Part shown: piece by piece, positions 27,987-37,328 of the stretch
Numbering within the stretch: position 1 is the stretch's first letter
Layout: every line of letters begins with the position of its first letter
NCBI GenBank assembly: GCA_004172935.1
Contig: SDZD01000032.1
Location: forward strand, 1 to 64,000
Origin: a bacterium
Lineage (GTDB): Bacteria > Armatimonadota > Abditibacteriia > Abditibacteriales > Abditibacteriaceae
Length of the DNA stretch: 64,000 bases
Reading direction: 5' to 3'
Program-made: the position numbers and the translations under genes
Notes under the pieces: model-generated
The model's database searches: none
Seen by the model: the letters and a program-made list of their open reading frames with translations, nothing else
Told to the model about the DNA's origin: nothing

Positions 27987-30551
27987 TTATCGTGTTTTCA
28001 GGCGGATAACAGTAAACGAATGAGGCGGCGCGTCGTAGGAAAACGACTTACCAACAGGAATAGTCGTCGTCTGGGGCACAATGCTGCGCGGAGCCTCAAA
28101 GGTGTCGCGCCCTGCGGGGTCGCCCGCAAGAACGGTTTTGGTCGCTGTGGGTTTAATCGAGTTTGCACCAGCCAGATCGACTTTCGATTGCACTGTTAGC
28201 GCAGACGGGTTCACCAACTTAAGGATGATGTCCCCCGATTTCGAGTCTGTAACCGAAGAAGCCACCAACATTTCGGGCACGCTCTTATCAGAGTCGGTAA
28301 CATCCTGAACCAATTTGCCATCCAGATAGCATTGAAAGCGTTGACCAGTAACGACGATTTTGATGTCATACCAGCGTCCCGTTTCTATGTGGCCCGCCAC
28401 TTTCGCCCCAACCATGCTGGAGGCACCGTTACGGTATTTCTCAATTCCATGCCCTGTGTTGCTCCACCCACCAATATTCCACCAGTAGTAGGTCGAAGCA
28501 TCGGTCGCCCCAAAACCAATAAGGAAACCTTCCTGTCCCCCAGTCTTTTTGGCGCGTAGCGACAGCGTGTAATTCGACTTCGTATTAATTCCCGCAAGAG
28601 AAACCTGTTTGGTAATGGCAGGCTGCAAACCACTACTCTGGCTGTAAACCCCGTCAGCAACAGCCCAATCACCAGATTCACCGCTCCAAGCAGGAGTAAC
28701 GGCACCAAACGATTCCTCTATCAGGGATTTTGCGCCACTTTCAACACGCACATCATCGAACTGCACCTGAGTGTTCCACGTACCCACGAACACACTCACA
28801 GGTTGAGCCGGTTTCTCAGGCACAGGAGGCATCACGAAATCGACTTTGTTGGGCAGATAGGTATCTCCTGAGTTTTGACCGTACAACTGCTGAACATAGT
28901 AGTTGACGGTAGGGGCAACGGTGGTATTATTGAAGTAGATCAGGTCGGGATTCCACTGCGTGTGCCCGCTTTTCGCCAGCAACGGCGCATAGGACGACAG
29001 ATGAACGACATCGCCATTGCGTTCGAGCGCGGCCATATACGCCGCTTCGGAGAGAGCATTGAACAGGGTGTTACCACGCGAGGCATATTCGCCGAGATAT
29101 ACCTTCGACTTCTTGCGGTCGTAGCTATCGTATCGGTTTAAGTTGCTCAAGAACCATTCTGGGGACTGGTAATAATGCTCGTCCACCGATTCCACATTCA
29201 ACTGATTGGCAATCTTCCATCCATCGTTGAAGTCGGGGCCATCGGGCGCCGGGCCAACGGTGCCAATCACTGTTAATTTAGGATATTTGGCTTTGACGGC
29301 CTTGTAGATCATCTCGAAACGCTCTTTAAATTCCGGGGTAATATGGTCTTCGTTACCAACTCCTAAATACTCCAAATTGAACGGTTTCGGATGCCCAGCC
29401 GCCGCACGCTTGGCTCCCCAGAAGGTAGTCACAGGCGCATTGGCATATTCGACCAGATCGAGCACATCCTGAATGTACTCACCCATATTTGCAAGCGGGA
29501 TGCACTGCTGCCCTTCGCCCCAACGGCCATTTTGAGAAGCGCCAGAGTTCTGGCAACTAACGCCCGCCGCAACGACGGGCAAAGCCTTAGCACCTATATC
29601 TTCGCAGAATTGAAAATACTCGAAGTAGCCTAAACCAGTGGTTTGGTGGTAGCCCCAGATGTTGCGCTGGGCCTTACGGCGCTCGATGGGGCCGATAGTG
29701 TTCTTCCAGTGATAGATGTTGTTGAGACCATCGCCATGAGCGAGGCAGCCACCAGGAAAGCGCACGAATTTCGGTTTCAGATCGGCGACGGTCTGAGCGA
29801 GATCGGCGCGCAAGCCATTGGGGTGGTTGCGAAACGTCTTCTGCGGAAACAGCGACACCATATCGAACGCAACAGAACCAGTTCCCGTTGTGAGGATGAC
29901 CAAACGAGCGTCAGCATCAGTGGCAGTGACTCGAATCGCGGCGGTATATTTCGTCCAATCCTTGGGGGGGCTAACGAAACTAGCCTGTCCCAAAATCGTC
30001 CCCGTTTTGCTTTCTATCGTTACCGTCAGAGGCGTATTTCGCATATCATAGCCAGCACGACGCGCGAAAAAAGATAGGTTGTAAGCCTCACCGGCTTTAA
30101 CGGGAATACCATCGAAACCGGAGTTCATCAGGCCGACGCCGGTTCCCCCCTGCTCGACTGTTAATACAGCGTGTTGCGGGTTGTTCTCATGCAACGCCTG
30201 GTCGGTTTCGACGGCAACTCGGCCTTTACCACCACCACGTGTAACCAGTTCCCACGCGGTCAGAGTATTCCAGGCTCGGTTATCACTGGGCGAATATTCG
30301 AACGAGCGATTCTGAACCAGTTCGGCGTACAAGCCACCATCGGCAGAGTAGTTGATGTCCTCGAAGAAGATACCGAAGAGATCGGAGCTAATTTTCGTGC
30401 CGCGCCCACCAGCCTGAACGGTGACTGTAGCCCGCGCCGATGTGCTGTTACCGGAGGGGGCTACAGTTTGAGCAAGACCAATCCCAGCTGCGAGAAGAGA
30501 CGTAGCGCCACAGGCAGCAATGAACAGTCCCGATGTTTTCAACTTATTCAT
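27987..30551 (-). CDS. Secreted GH51 alpha-L-arabinofuranosidase with inserted beta-sandwich modules (no. 3)
   Basis: The protein has 854 residues from the ATG at 30549-30551, which gives a good signal peptide (MNKLKTSGLFIAACG...GIGLAQ); a longer frame from 30596 adds an unlikely leader. SSDLFGIFFEDINYSADGG begins the barrel. A CBM4-like sandwich follows (residues of about 110-230). YLGVGNEDHITPEFKERF carries the acid/base Glu, and SKVYLGEYASRGN the nucleophile. The C-terminal sandwich is interrupted by a LamG-like domain (VSLAGINTKSNYTLSLRAKK, YDIKIVVTGQRFQCYLDGK). This layout is that of plant-type and Bacteroidetes GH51 enzymes. The next gene upstream in the same direction is GH127 no. 3, 82 bp away. 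Confidence 0.92.
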   Translation of the reverse strand: MNKLKTSGLFIAACGATSLLAAGIGLAQTVAPSGNSTSARATVTVQAGGRGTKISSDLFGIFFEDINYSADGGLYAELVQNRSFEYSPSDNRAWNTLTAWELVTRGGGKGRVAVETDQALHENNPQHAVLTVEQGGTGVGLMNSGFDGIPVKAGEAYNLSFFARRAGYDMRNTPLTVTIESKTGTILGQASFVSPPKDWTKYTAAIRVTATDADARLVILTTGTGSVAFDMVSLFPQKTFRNHPNGLRADLAQTVADLKPKFVRFPGGCLAHGDGLNNIYHWKNTIGPIERRKAQRNIWGYHQTTGLGYFEYFQFCEDIGAKALPVVAAGVSCQNSGASQNGRWGEGQQCIPLANMGEYIQDVLDLVEYANAPVTTFWGAKRAAAGHPKPFNLEYLGVGNEDHITPEFKERFEMIYKAVKAKYPKLTVIGTVGPAPDGPDFNDGWKIANQLNVESVDEHYYQSPEWFLSNLNRYDSYDRKKSKVYLGEYASRGNTLFNALSEAAYMAALERNGDVVHLSSYAPLLAKSGHTQWNPDLIYFNNTTVAPTVNYYVQQLYGQNSGDTYLPNKVDFVMPPVPEKPAQPVSVFVGTWNTQVQFDDVRVESGAKSLIEESFGAVTPAWSGESGDWAVADGVYSQSSGLQPAITKQVSLAGINTKSNYTLSLRAKKTGGQEGFLIGFGATDASTYYWWNIGGWSNTGHGIEKYRNGASSMVGAKVAGHIETGRWYDIKIVVTGQRFQCYLDGKLVQDVTDSDKSVPEMLVASSVTDSKSGDIILKLVNPSALTVQSKVDLAGANSIKPTATKTVLAGDPAGRDTFEAPRSIVPQTTTIPVGKSFSYDAPPHSFTVIRLKTR

Positions 30552-30633
30552 AAATACGGATATAGTTACTATAACGCATGAATAAGACAGAGGCACATTG
30601 AAATTGTGTCGGGGTTCGTTGGCGCTTCATTCA

Positions 30634-33084
30634 TCACTGATGGCGAACAAGACGGGCACCAAAAATTCCCCCTGCGTCGGCGCCGGGATTGGCCTGAAAA
30701 CGCACTGTCACCTTCGCTTTGCCAGCAGTGACAGCAGCAGGAATTGGATAGATCACATCGAAAAATTCGCCGGGGCGATTGTTATTCAGTGTTTGAGAGG
30801 CGATTTTTTCGCCGTTCACGAGAATATCGAAGTGACGGTTACCGGCATCGCCACCCCAGTAGGTAACGATTAGGTCACTGGTGGCATCGGGCGCGTTTTT
30901 CAGGTCGAACTCGAAAAAGCCACCTTCGAAAGCATCGCGCCATTTACGGTCCTGATAGTCGCCAGCTCGCGAGCGTTCGCTTTTGACATTATGGTCGACT
31001 TCCGACTGTTGCTCGTTGGGGTGAAATTCGTCGAGCGTGCGTGCTGCGAGAGCGCGTTCGGTCTCCTGCTTTGTTTTGAGGGCGTTTTGCTGTTTGGTCC
31101 ACTCTTCGGGCGAATACAAATCCCAGTAGACGTTGTAGCGAATGTGGTGCGCGCGCGAAAACGGAATCAACTTCACGCTCACGTTGGCGCCATTTTCATC
31201 CTTCATTAAATCGGTAGTCTGAAAGGACAAATCTGCCCCACTGGCCCGTTTTAAAGTCGCGCTCCATTTATTCGATTGGCTCCAATCGACATTCGACACG
31301 ACTGATGGAACAGGTACTCCCGGTGCGCCAGAGTACACGGTTTGGACATCGACATAATCAGGATATTTGTCCAATCCGGCACGCCCTAAATCTGCCGCCA
31401 ACACGATGGGGCCGTACAAAATGGCGCGCTGATTCGGGCTATGAGCCAGCGCTTCGGAGTGAAGCGCCATTGGTAGTTGCCAACTGATGGTATCACCATT
31501 TTTCCAGGTACGCTCGATTGTCTCATACGAATCGGGCTTGCCAGCCACCTTCTGCGCATTGCCATTGATGAGTAGCTTTGCGCCACTGGTCCACACAGGT
31601 TGGCGTAGTTTGAGGGCAAATTTCGTCGGCTTGGCAACGCTCACCGTAAAGCGCGTGGTATCTTCATCGGGAAAGCGCGTGTTCTGCGTGAGAGTGACTC
31701 CCTTGTCGCGCCATTGCACGGTGGAAGGGATGAATAAATCGACGATAAGGGAGTCGGATGTGCGATGGTAAATCGCTTCGCCATATTTAGCATGGTTCTC
31801 CATACCCGACCCAACACAGCACCAAAACGCAGTGGTCGGGTTGGAATAGACCTTGAAGCCACCCTGCTTGAGCGAGTTCAGGTAATTGAAACCGCCCTTC
31901 ACCGGGTCTTGGGAACTGAGAATCTGATTGAAGAGGGTGCGCTCGTAATAGTCGATCCACTGTGGCGAAGGCGCGTACTGATACAGGCTCTGAGTGAGCT
32001 TGAGCATGTTGTAGGCGTTGCAGTTTTCTGCCGTGTCCATCGACAAGTGTTTGGAGGTTTCTTCGGGCGCGAAAAAGTGTTCCCGGTCGGAGTTGCCGCC
32101 AATAGCGAACGAGCGGTTCTGCGTGACCGTTTGCCAGAAAAATTGCGCGGCATCGCTATATTTGCCATCGCCAGTCAAGTTGGCAAGGCGCTCGAAGCCA
32201 ATGACTTTAGGGATTTGGGTGTTAGCGTGCATCCCAGTGAGGGTATCGCGCTTCTGGGAAAGCGGCTCTAGCAGGGCACGCTGCGAGAACTTCTGGGCCA
32301 GTTCGAGATACTTTTTGTCATTCGTCAGAGCATATACGTTGGCCATCGCTTCGTTCATGCCGCCATGTTCGCAGCGTAACATCTGCTGCCACTTGGCATC
32401 ATCGAGGTTGCGAGTAACGTTAATGGCCCAATCGGCGAACGGGAGCAGTACCGCCTTGGCTTGAACGTTACCATTGATCGTGTAGGCGTCGATTAGACCT
32501 GCAAAGATTTTGTGCTGCGTATACCAGGGCACCCAACCACCATTAAGGCCAAATCCGTTTGCATCGACCTTACCCGCTTCCAGTGGCCCCCACACTTTGT
32601 TGGGACCGGGAATAGCGCCAATGTAACCAGTACCCAACTTCTGCTGGCAGAGCGCCAATTCGGAGATGGTGTAATCGAGCTTTTTTTGCAATTCGGCGTC
32701 GCCCGTCGAGGCGATCATTTCTGCGACTGCCGTCAGGTAGTGGCCGAGCGTGTGCCCCGCGATTCCCTGCTCTTCCCAACCCCCATAAAGGGGCGCTTTG
32801 GGTTGGAGTCCAGCGGTGACGCGAAAATTGTGCAGTAGTCGGTCGGGGTCGAGGGACAGCAGATATTGACGGTCAAGTTGCTGCGCATGTTTGAAAGGAC
32901 CATCCAACAGACGCACGTCCTGAAGGGCGAAAGGCAGAACTTGAGGCGAACGAACGCCTTTCACGAGAAAAACTGAATTGGTGTTCACGGACGGTGATGT
33001 TGCGGCTTGCGAGCAGCCAGCCAATGCCAGAACTCCCAGTGAAGCCATTATGAATGGTTGTCGTGTTGCTTTGAAATACGCCAT
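30634..33084 (-). CDS. GH127 beta-L-arabinofuranosidase, lipoprotein (no. 3)
   Basis: The 816-residue protein begins with a lipoprotein signal (ASLGVLALAGC, Cys24), so it is probably anchored on the cell surface or in the outer membrane. The catalytic set is complete: Glu353 and Cys355 in DTAENCNAYNMLKL, and Cys422-Cys423 in AFWCCVGSGMENHAKYG. The barrel start (PFALQDVRLLDGPFKHAQQLDRQ cut into its usual motifs) and the C-terminal sandwich (HFDILVNGEKIASQ) agree with the GH127 group of no. 1. It lies upstream of GH51 no. 3 in the same direction, likely one unit. A terminator hairpin stands about 20 bp before its ATG. Confidence 0.92.
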   Translation of the reverse strand: MAYFKATRQPFIMASLGVLALAGCSQAATSPSVNTNSVFLVKGVRSPQVLPFALQDVRLLDGPFKHAQQLDRQYLLSLDPDRLLHNFRVTAGLQPKAPLYGGWEEQGIAGHTLGHYLTAVAEMIASTGDAELQKKLDYTISELALCQQKLGTGYIGAIPGPNKVWGPLEAGKVDANGFGLNGGWVPWYTQHKIFAGLIDAYTINGNVQAKAVLLPFADWAINVTRNLDDAKWQQMLRCEHGGMNEAMANVYALTNDKKYLELAQKFSQRALLEPLSQKRDTLTGMHANTQIPKVIGFERLANLTGDGKYSDAAQFFWQTVTQNRSFAIGGNSDREHFFAPEETSKHLSMDTAENCNAYNMLKLTQSLYQYAPSPQWIDYYERTLFNQILSSQDPVKGGFNYLNSLKQGGFKVYSNPTTAFWCCVGSGMENHAKYGEAIYHRTSDSLIVDLFIPSTVQWRDKGVTLTQNTRFPDEDTTRFTVSVAKPTKFALKLRQPVWTSGAKLLINGNAQKVAGKPDSYETIERTWKNGDTISWQLPMALHSEALAHSPNQRAILYGPIVLAADLGRAGLDKYPDYVDVQTVYSGAPGVPVPSVVSNVDWSQSNKWSATLKRASGADLSFQTTDLMKDENGANVSVKLIPFSRAHHIRYNVYWDLYSPEEWTKQQNALKTKQETERALAARTLDEFHPNEQQSEVDHNVKSERSRAGDYQDRKWRDAFEGGFFEFDLKNAPDATSDLIVTYWGGDAGNRHFDILVNGEKIASQTLNNNRPGEFFDVIYPIPAAVTAGKAKVTVRFQANPGADAGGIFGARLVRHQ

Positions 33085-33106
33085 AGAGTTTTGTGAGAAA
33101 GAAAAA

Positions 33107-33129
33107 GCCTCCGAGAATACCTCAGAGGC
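33107..33129 (-). terminator. Terminator after pseudopilin no. 2
   Basis: Arms GCCTCCGAG and CTCAGAGGC pair fully in minus-strand RNA (one U-G pair), with a 5-base loop, followed by TTTTTCTTTC. It ends the pseudopilin transcript 22 bp after its stop and lies just before the GH127 no. 3 start at 33084. Confidence 0.75.
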
Positions 33130-33150
33130 TCTTGATGCTTGGTAAGAGGC

Positions 33151-33972
33151 TTAATCGTCCCAGCGGGTGAAGTAGCGAAGGCCAGCAGTTCCTTGGTTAG
33201 TCGGCGTCCTAGTCGACCTTTCCAAGAGGGCGGTCAACTTCATTGATTTGACGTGGCCGTCGCAGAACAATACATTGGTGGTTTCCAGGTGTCGCGCGAC
33301 GACGGCCCCTTCGTAGGTACTCGCCGTAACCGCCGAGTTGTGAATAGAGATGGCATTGCCGCTTCCATCAACTGTGGCGGGTTGTGTGTTGTTCCACTGC
33401 CATGCTAATTGGAAGGAACCATTGCCATCGCCGACAAGGTACGTTGTCGATGGCGAGTCAACGCGGACAGTGGTGTTTGCTGATCCATTGGAACCAGACA
33501 TAGGGCCGCCCCACTCTGGGCCATTGGTATCGGCATTTCCCCAATAAGCATTGCTCGCCGAATAGCTGCCGAAACCAGTAGGAGCACCGCTTCCAGGATT
33601 AACTACAGTGTTGGTGGTAGCAACCGGAATGTATTTATGGCTCGCGTCGCTGTCGCTAGGGCAGTTGAAGAGTTGGTCGCTCTTGATATAAGGCGTGGTG
33701 CAATCCATCCAACGATAACGGCCCGCCCAACCACCAGCGTACATCTGCGGATAAGCCTCGTCGTAATCCTGTGTATATTGCAGAATCCCCAGACCAATCT
33801 GTTTAAGGTTCGACTGGCAGGACGAACGGCGCGCATTCTCTCGTGCCCGTGCGAAAACGGGGAAGAGGATGGCGGCCAGAATCGCGATAATGGCGATAAC
33901 TACCAGAAGCTCTATCAAAGTGAAAGCTTTTTTGGAGCAAAAACGAACAGATGAAGGAATGGCGGATTGCAT
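33151..33972 (-). CDS. Type II pseudopilin-like protein, H-X9-DG (no. 2)
   Basis: The 273-residue protein has a 15-residue leader ending KKA before [20 protein letters not shown], Glu at +5, and the usual [16 protein letters not shown] stretch. The C-terminal domain has [16 protein letters not shown], the H-X9-DG motif. The start at 33972 is an ATG that gives a leader of normal length. It is transcribed toward the GH127/GH51 pair but is cut off from it by a terminator. Whether it forms fibres or works alone, perhaps in substrate capture, is unknown; no pilus assembly genes are in the window. Confidence 0.92.
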   Translation of the reverse strand: MQSAIPSSVRFCSKKAFTLIELLVVIAIIAILAAILFPVFARARENARRSSCQSNLKQIGLGILQYTQDYDEAYPQMYAGGWAGRYRWMDCTTPYIKSDQLFNCPSDSDASHKYIPVATTNTVVNPGSGAPTGFGSYSASNAYWGNADTNGPEWGGPMSGSNGSANTTVRVDSPSTTYLVGDGNGSFQLAWQWNNTQPATVDGSGNAISIHNSAVTASTYEGAVVARHLETTNVLFCDGHVKSMKLTALLERSTRTPTNQGTAGLRYFTRWDD

Positions 33973-34271
33973 TTATGTCTTTTATAAATTTAGGAAATTA
34001 GCACTTATTAGAGTAAAGGTTGTTGAAGAAGCGGCCAAGATGCGAAATCCATAGAATAACAGGACGATTCCGACTTTCGACAACTCTCAGATGAGGGTTA
34101 TTTTCGCGTAATTAACGACTAGATTTGTGCTTTCTAAGTAAGGCAACGCTCTGTTCTTGTATGCGTCTAAACAGAAATTAATTTCCCTTGGCGCTGCGCC
34201 AACAATTCGCATATTTCACTATGGAATTGTGCTTCGAGGGAGAGTATCATCCAATAAGGTGCGTGGATTTT

Positions 34272-35072
34272 ATGAATAAGAAGAACTTTCCTCTGGCTTT
34301 TGCAGTAGCCGTGGCTGCTTGTGGAGCATATTTGTCGCCTGTTCAGGCACAACCCGACGTTAACAACGCTCCCAAAGCCGAAAATCCACCCAACTGGAAT
34401 ATGGGTGGTGGAGGCGGTGGCGGACGACGCGGTGGTGGTGGTCGTCAGGCGCAGCCGATGACAGCCGAACAGCTGCGTCAAATGCAAGCACGACAAACCG
34501 AAATGCGGGCGCTCAATATCCGCCAGCAACTCACAGTCGCGGGCTATACCGACACAGCACTTCAGAGCGCCATCGTCGATTACTACAAAGAGCAGGAAAC
34601 CGCCAAAGCGACTCTTCAAGAACAGTGGCAGAAAATCGCTCAGGCAGTACAAGCCAAAAACTTGACCGACACGCAAATGGCGACAATGCTCAACGATTTC
34701 CGCGCTGCAGTGGACAAAGAGAAAGAGCGCCGCGCAACCGCCTACAAAACCCTGTCCGATACCATTGAATTGCCCAAAAAGCCTCTATTGGACGCGATGC
34801 TCATGACGATGGGCCTCGCCGGAGATGAGGCTGCTATCGTTGGAGGTGGCGCTGAGGGTCTTGGTGGAATCCTCAACATGTTGGGCATGGGTGGTATGGC
34901 TGGCATGGGTGGTATGGCTGGCATGGGCGGACAGGGGGGCATGTTCACCCTGCCCGGCGGCTTGGGCATGGGTAACTTCGAGATTCGTGGTGGTATGATG
35001 GGTGGTCCGGGCGGCCCCGGTGGACCAGGAGGTCCCGGCGGCGGTGGCCCTGGTGGCGGCAACCTATTTTAA
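34272..35072 (+). CDS. Secreted Gly-rich protein of unknown function
   Basis: The protein has 266 residues from the ATG at 34272, giving a signal peptide (FPLAFAVAVAACGAYLSPVQAQ). Three parts follow. A short Gly/Arg-rich stretch (GGGGGGGRRGGGGRQ) comes first. A helical middle of about 110 residues contains EQLRQMQARQTEMRALNIRQ and QEQWQKIAQAVQAKNLTD. A low-complexity tail has GMGGMAG repeats and a GGPGGPGG stretch. The helical part loosely recalls Spy/CpxP-like chaperones, but I see no firm match. Met/Gly-rich and Gly-Pro-rich tails can be adhesive or flexible linkers. A strong terminator follows. The neighbours do not explain its role. Confidence 0.7.
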   Translation: MNKKNFPLAFAVAVAACGAYLSPVQAQPDVNNAPKAENPPNWNMGGGGGGGRRGGGGRQAQPMTAEQLRQMQARQTEMRALNIRQQLTVAGYTDTALQSAIVDYYKEQETAKATLQEQWQKIAQAVQAKNLTDTQMATMLNDFRAAVDKEKERRATAYKTLSDTIELPKKPLLDAMLMTMGLAGDEAAIVGGGAEGLGGILNMLGMGGMAGMGGMAGMGGQGGMFTLPGGLGMGNFEIRGGMMGGPGGPGGPGGPGGGGPGGGNLF

Positions 35073-35126
35073 AGTAGCCCCTGACTGAGCGGCATTCGAT
35101 GATGCACGCTTCATAAGTTCTGGACG

Positions 35127-35157
35127 CGCCGGAAGCGAGAAATTCTCGCTTCCGGCG
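35127..35157 (+). terminator. Rho-independent terminator after the Gly-rich protein
   Basis: Perfect 14-bp arms (CGCCGGAAGCGAGA and its complement) with a 3-base loop are followed by TTTTGTTTT on the plus strand. Confidence 0.9.
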
Positions 35158-35344
35158 TTTTGTTTTAGGTACTGTAAGGTAGGTCGAGACACTGTATCGA
35201 CCTAAAATTTTGTCAATTGCCGCACAAAAGTCGGATTCATACTACTTTTTTAGTGTTTTGACTGATTGGAGGCGGAGCCAATGGGGACTAATCTAATGAA
35301 CCATTTGTTGTCACAGAGAATGGACGGCTTTGAAAGAAACGACT

Positions 35345-36193
35345 ATGGGAAGTAATTTGACTCTGCGCTCTAATCTTCCATTGGAGTTTTATCTGGCAGG
35401 GTTGCAGATTTCGCGAGGAGTGGGGCAACACATGGAGCGCGAGAATGGGATGGGTTGCTTCGACTTGATTTTCGTGCGCGAAGGTATGCTCCCCATTCAA
35501 GAAGAACAACAGGCGTTTGAAGTTGGCGCGGGGCAAACCTTGTTGTTATGGCCGCATCGGCGCCATTGGGGCACACGCCAATTTTCTTCGGATATGAAGA
35601 TGTATTGGCTGCACTTCAATATCGGCGATAATGGGGCGCACTCTAAACCGCGTCGATTCCAGCAAGAGCAGGTGCTTGATGTGCCGCAATACACCACGGT
35701 AGCACGACCAGATGTGCTGGAATCGCTTTTTCGCCGGCTTCTCGACGACCAGGCGACCGGACGGCTGCTCCCCCACTATGGCAGCCTACTGGTGAACCTG
35801 ATGCTATGCGAGATTGCAGACAACCGTAGCGTGGGGACGGCGGATCGACGTGGGGCGGTGTTGGCCGGACGCGCGATGACTTACATTCGGGCGCACTTAA
35901 ACCAGCCTCTGAGCGCTTCATTGGTGGCCGATGAGTTGGGCTACAACCCCGAATATTTGAATCGGGTTTTTCACCAGACGTATCAGCACACCATCACCGA
36001 AGAAATTCATTTATCGCGCATGGGGTATGCGCGTTACCTGCTGTTGCATAGTAGCCAGAGCATCAAGGAAATCGCTGTGAGTTGCGGTTTTAACGATGTC
36101 AACTATTTTTCCCGTCTGTTCAAGCGCTATGAGGGTATGACGGCGATGACTTTTCGCCGCCTTCATGCCCAGGCCGAAATCAACTACGAGTAA
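35345..36193 (+). CDS. AraC-family transcriptional regulator with cupin sensor
   Basis: The protein has 282 residues from the ATG at 35345; a TTG at 35330 is the only earlier start. The N-terminal half is a cupin-like sensor (CFDLIFVREGMLPIQEEQ, VGAGQTLLLWPHRRHWG). The C-terminal half has two helix-turn-helix motifs (SASLVADELGYNPEYLNRVF and SIKEIAVSCGFNDVNYFSRL). Such regulators usually activate sugar catabolic genes on binding a sugar. It converges on GntR no. 2 with a 19-bp gap. Its target is unknown; nearby arabinose-releasing enzymes make a pentose or arabinoside inducer reasonable. Confidence 0.92.
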   Translation: MGSNLTLRSNLPLEFYLAGLQISRGVGQHMERENGMGCFDLIFVREGMLPIQEEQQAFEVGAGQTLLLWPHRRHWGTRQFSSDMKMYWLHFNIGDNGAHSKPRRFQQEQVLDVPQYTTVARPDVLESLFRRLLDDQATGRLLPHYGSLLVNLMLCEIADNRSVGTADRRGAVLAGRAMTYIRAHLNQPLSASLVADELGYNPEYLNRVFHQTYQHTITEEIHLSRMGYARYLLLHSSQSIKEIAVSCGFNDVNYFSRLFKRYEGMTAMTFRRLHAQAEINYE

Positions 36194-36212
36194 GTAATTT
36201 TTTATCAATTCT

Positions 36213-37019
36213 CTATGATGGTGACGAGCGGCGCCGCCGACGCCAACGGTTGAATTTAGGGCCGACTGCTTTGTCGGTTGCGGTTGATAGGTCGTCGAGT
36301 ATTTCGGCTTGGAACGCAGCGTATTGGTTGAAGCTTTCTATGGCCTGTTCGCGGGAGGAGCGGATGTGATTTGCCATCGCGAGGCGTGCGCTGTCACCAT
36401 CGCTCTGTTGCAAAGCGTGGAGGATTTCGCGATGTTCGTTCGCTGCTAATTTCACAGTGGCGGGGGTATAGTCCATGCAGTCGTATTCAAAAACGCGCTG
36501 TATGACACGGAACTCGTTGACGATATTGACCGTGCGACGATTACGTGTTGACTGGACGATGATGTCGTGGAACTTCATGTCGGCGTCGAAGAAACGCTGT
36601 AAGAATTGCCCTTCCAGAGATTCCAGTCCGCGCGCCTCGACTTCCTCTGCCAGGCCGGCCAATTCCTGTTGCAAACGCTCCAATACTTTCAATTGTTGTG
36701 GCGTGAGGGCGTGGGCGGCCTTCACCGATGCATAGCTTTCCAGAGCTTCGCGCGCTTCGTATAACTCAAATAATTCGCGGGAAGTGGGGAGGCGCACGAT
36801 GGTTCCAACACGTGGAACCACTGTGAAAAGTCCGGCGCTGACAAGTTGCCCGAAGGCTTCGCGAACGGGGGTGCGACTCATACCGATGTTCTCGGCCAGA
36901 GCCAGCTCGGATACCAATTGTCCGACGCGGATTTCGCCGTTGAGCAGCTTTTGCTGAATTTTGGCATACGCCTGTTGGCTCAGGGATTCATCGGAATCGG
37001 GGGTGCGCGAATGTTCCAT
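36213..37019 (-). CDS. GntR-family regulator with FCD domain (no. 2), divergent from the DapA-family gene
   Basis: The 268-residue protein has a winged helix (ALAENIGMSRTPVREAFGQL) and an FCD domain (YEAREALESYASVKAAHAL, FFDADMKFHDIIVQSTRN). It lies back-to-back with the DapA-family gene, and two GntR-type palindromes sit in the shared upstream region at 37069-37090, 50-71 bp before its start. This is the usual layout of an autoregulated local repressor. GntR/FCD proteins control hydroxyproline catabolism in other bacteria (HypR of Sinorhizobium), which fits the neighbour. It is the best candidate regulator for all TGGTATACCA sites in the window. Confidence 0.93.
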   Translation of the reverse strand: MEHSRTPDSDESLSQQAYAKIQQKLLNGEIRVGQLVSELALAENIGMSRTPVREAFGQLVSAGLFTVVPRVGTIVRLPTSRELFELYEAREALESYASVKAAHALTPQQLKVLERLQQELAGLAEEVEARGLESLEGQFLQRFFDADMKFHDIIVQSTRNRRTVNIVNEFRVIQRVFEYDCMDYTPATVKLAANEHREILHALQQSDGDSARLAMANHIRSSREQAIESFNQYAAFQAEILDDLSTATDKAVGPKFNRWRRRRRSSPS

Positions 37020-37068
37020 TTTATCTGCTGGCGCGGCAAGAATAATTATTTCAAGCCACTTTTAATTT

Positions 37069-37080
37069 CTGGTATACCAG
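37069..37080. promoter_or_regulatory. GntR-type operator CTGGTATACCAG (site B1)
   Basis: Perfect 12-bp palindrome in the divergent region between GntR no. 2 and the DapA-family gene. Confidence 0.75.
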
Positions 37081-37090
37081 TGGTATACTA
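37081..37090. promoter_or_regulatory. GntR-type operator TGGTATACTA (site B2)
   Basis: Directly abuts site B1 and differs from the perfect palindrome at one base, giving a tandem operator. The rest of the 309-bp divergent region (37020-37328) holds a hairpin with arms GCGCTTT/AAAGCGC at 37269-37299 followed by a T-rich run, and an AAGGA ribosome-binding site just before the DapA-family ATG. Confidence 0.6.
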
Positions 37091-37328
37091 CATTTAAGAA
37101 GGCGATGCACCCGCATCTCTTCTGCCGAGATTTAGCATTGGATCTATGGGGAAAGGCCGCTTCTAGTTGTGTTGCGCCCGCTCTCCGCTTCGTCCTGCTC
37201 ATCGTGTGCTGGTGTCAGGAGACGGTAGCGCCAAATGTCGCGTCTCGGTTTGTAACTCGTAAACGTTCGCGCTTTGCGCGTCGAGGGGTGCGAAAGCGCC
37301 TCTTTAGTTAGTTTTTTAAGGACAAATT

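Noticed and set aside
32516..32528. GTATACCAG-like sequence resembling the operator
   Set aside because: It lies inside GH127 no. 3, where it encodes the conserved PWYTQHK motif; only one half of the palindrome matches.
34742..35062. Proline-rich minus-strand open frame
   Set aside because: It is the reverse reading of the Gly-rich repeat tail of the secreted protein.
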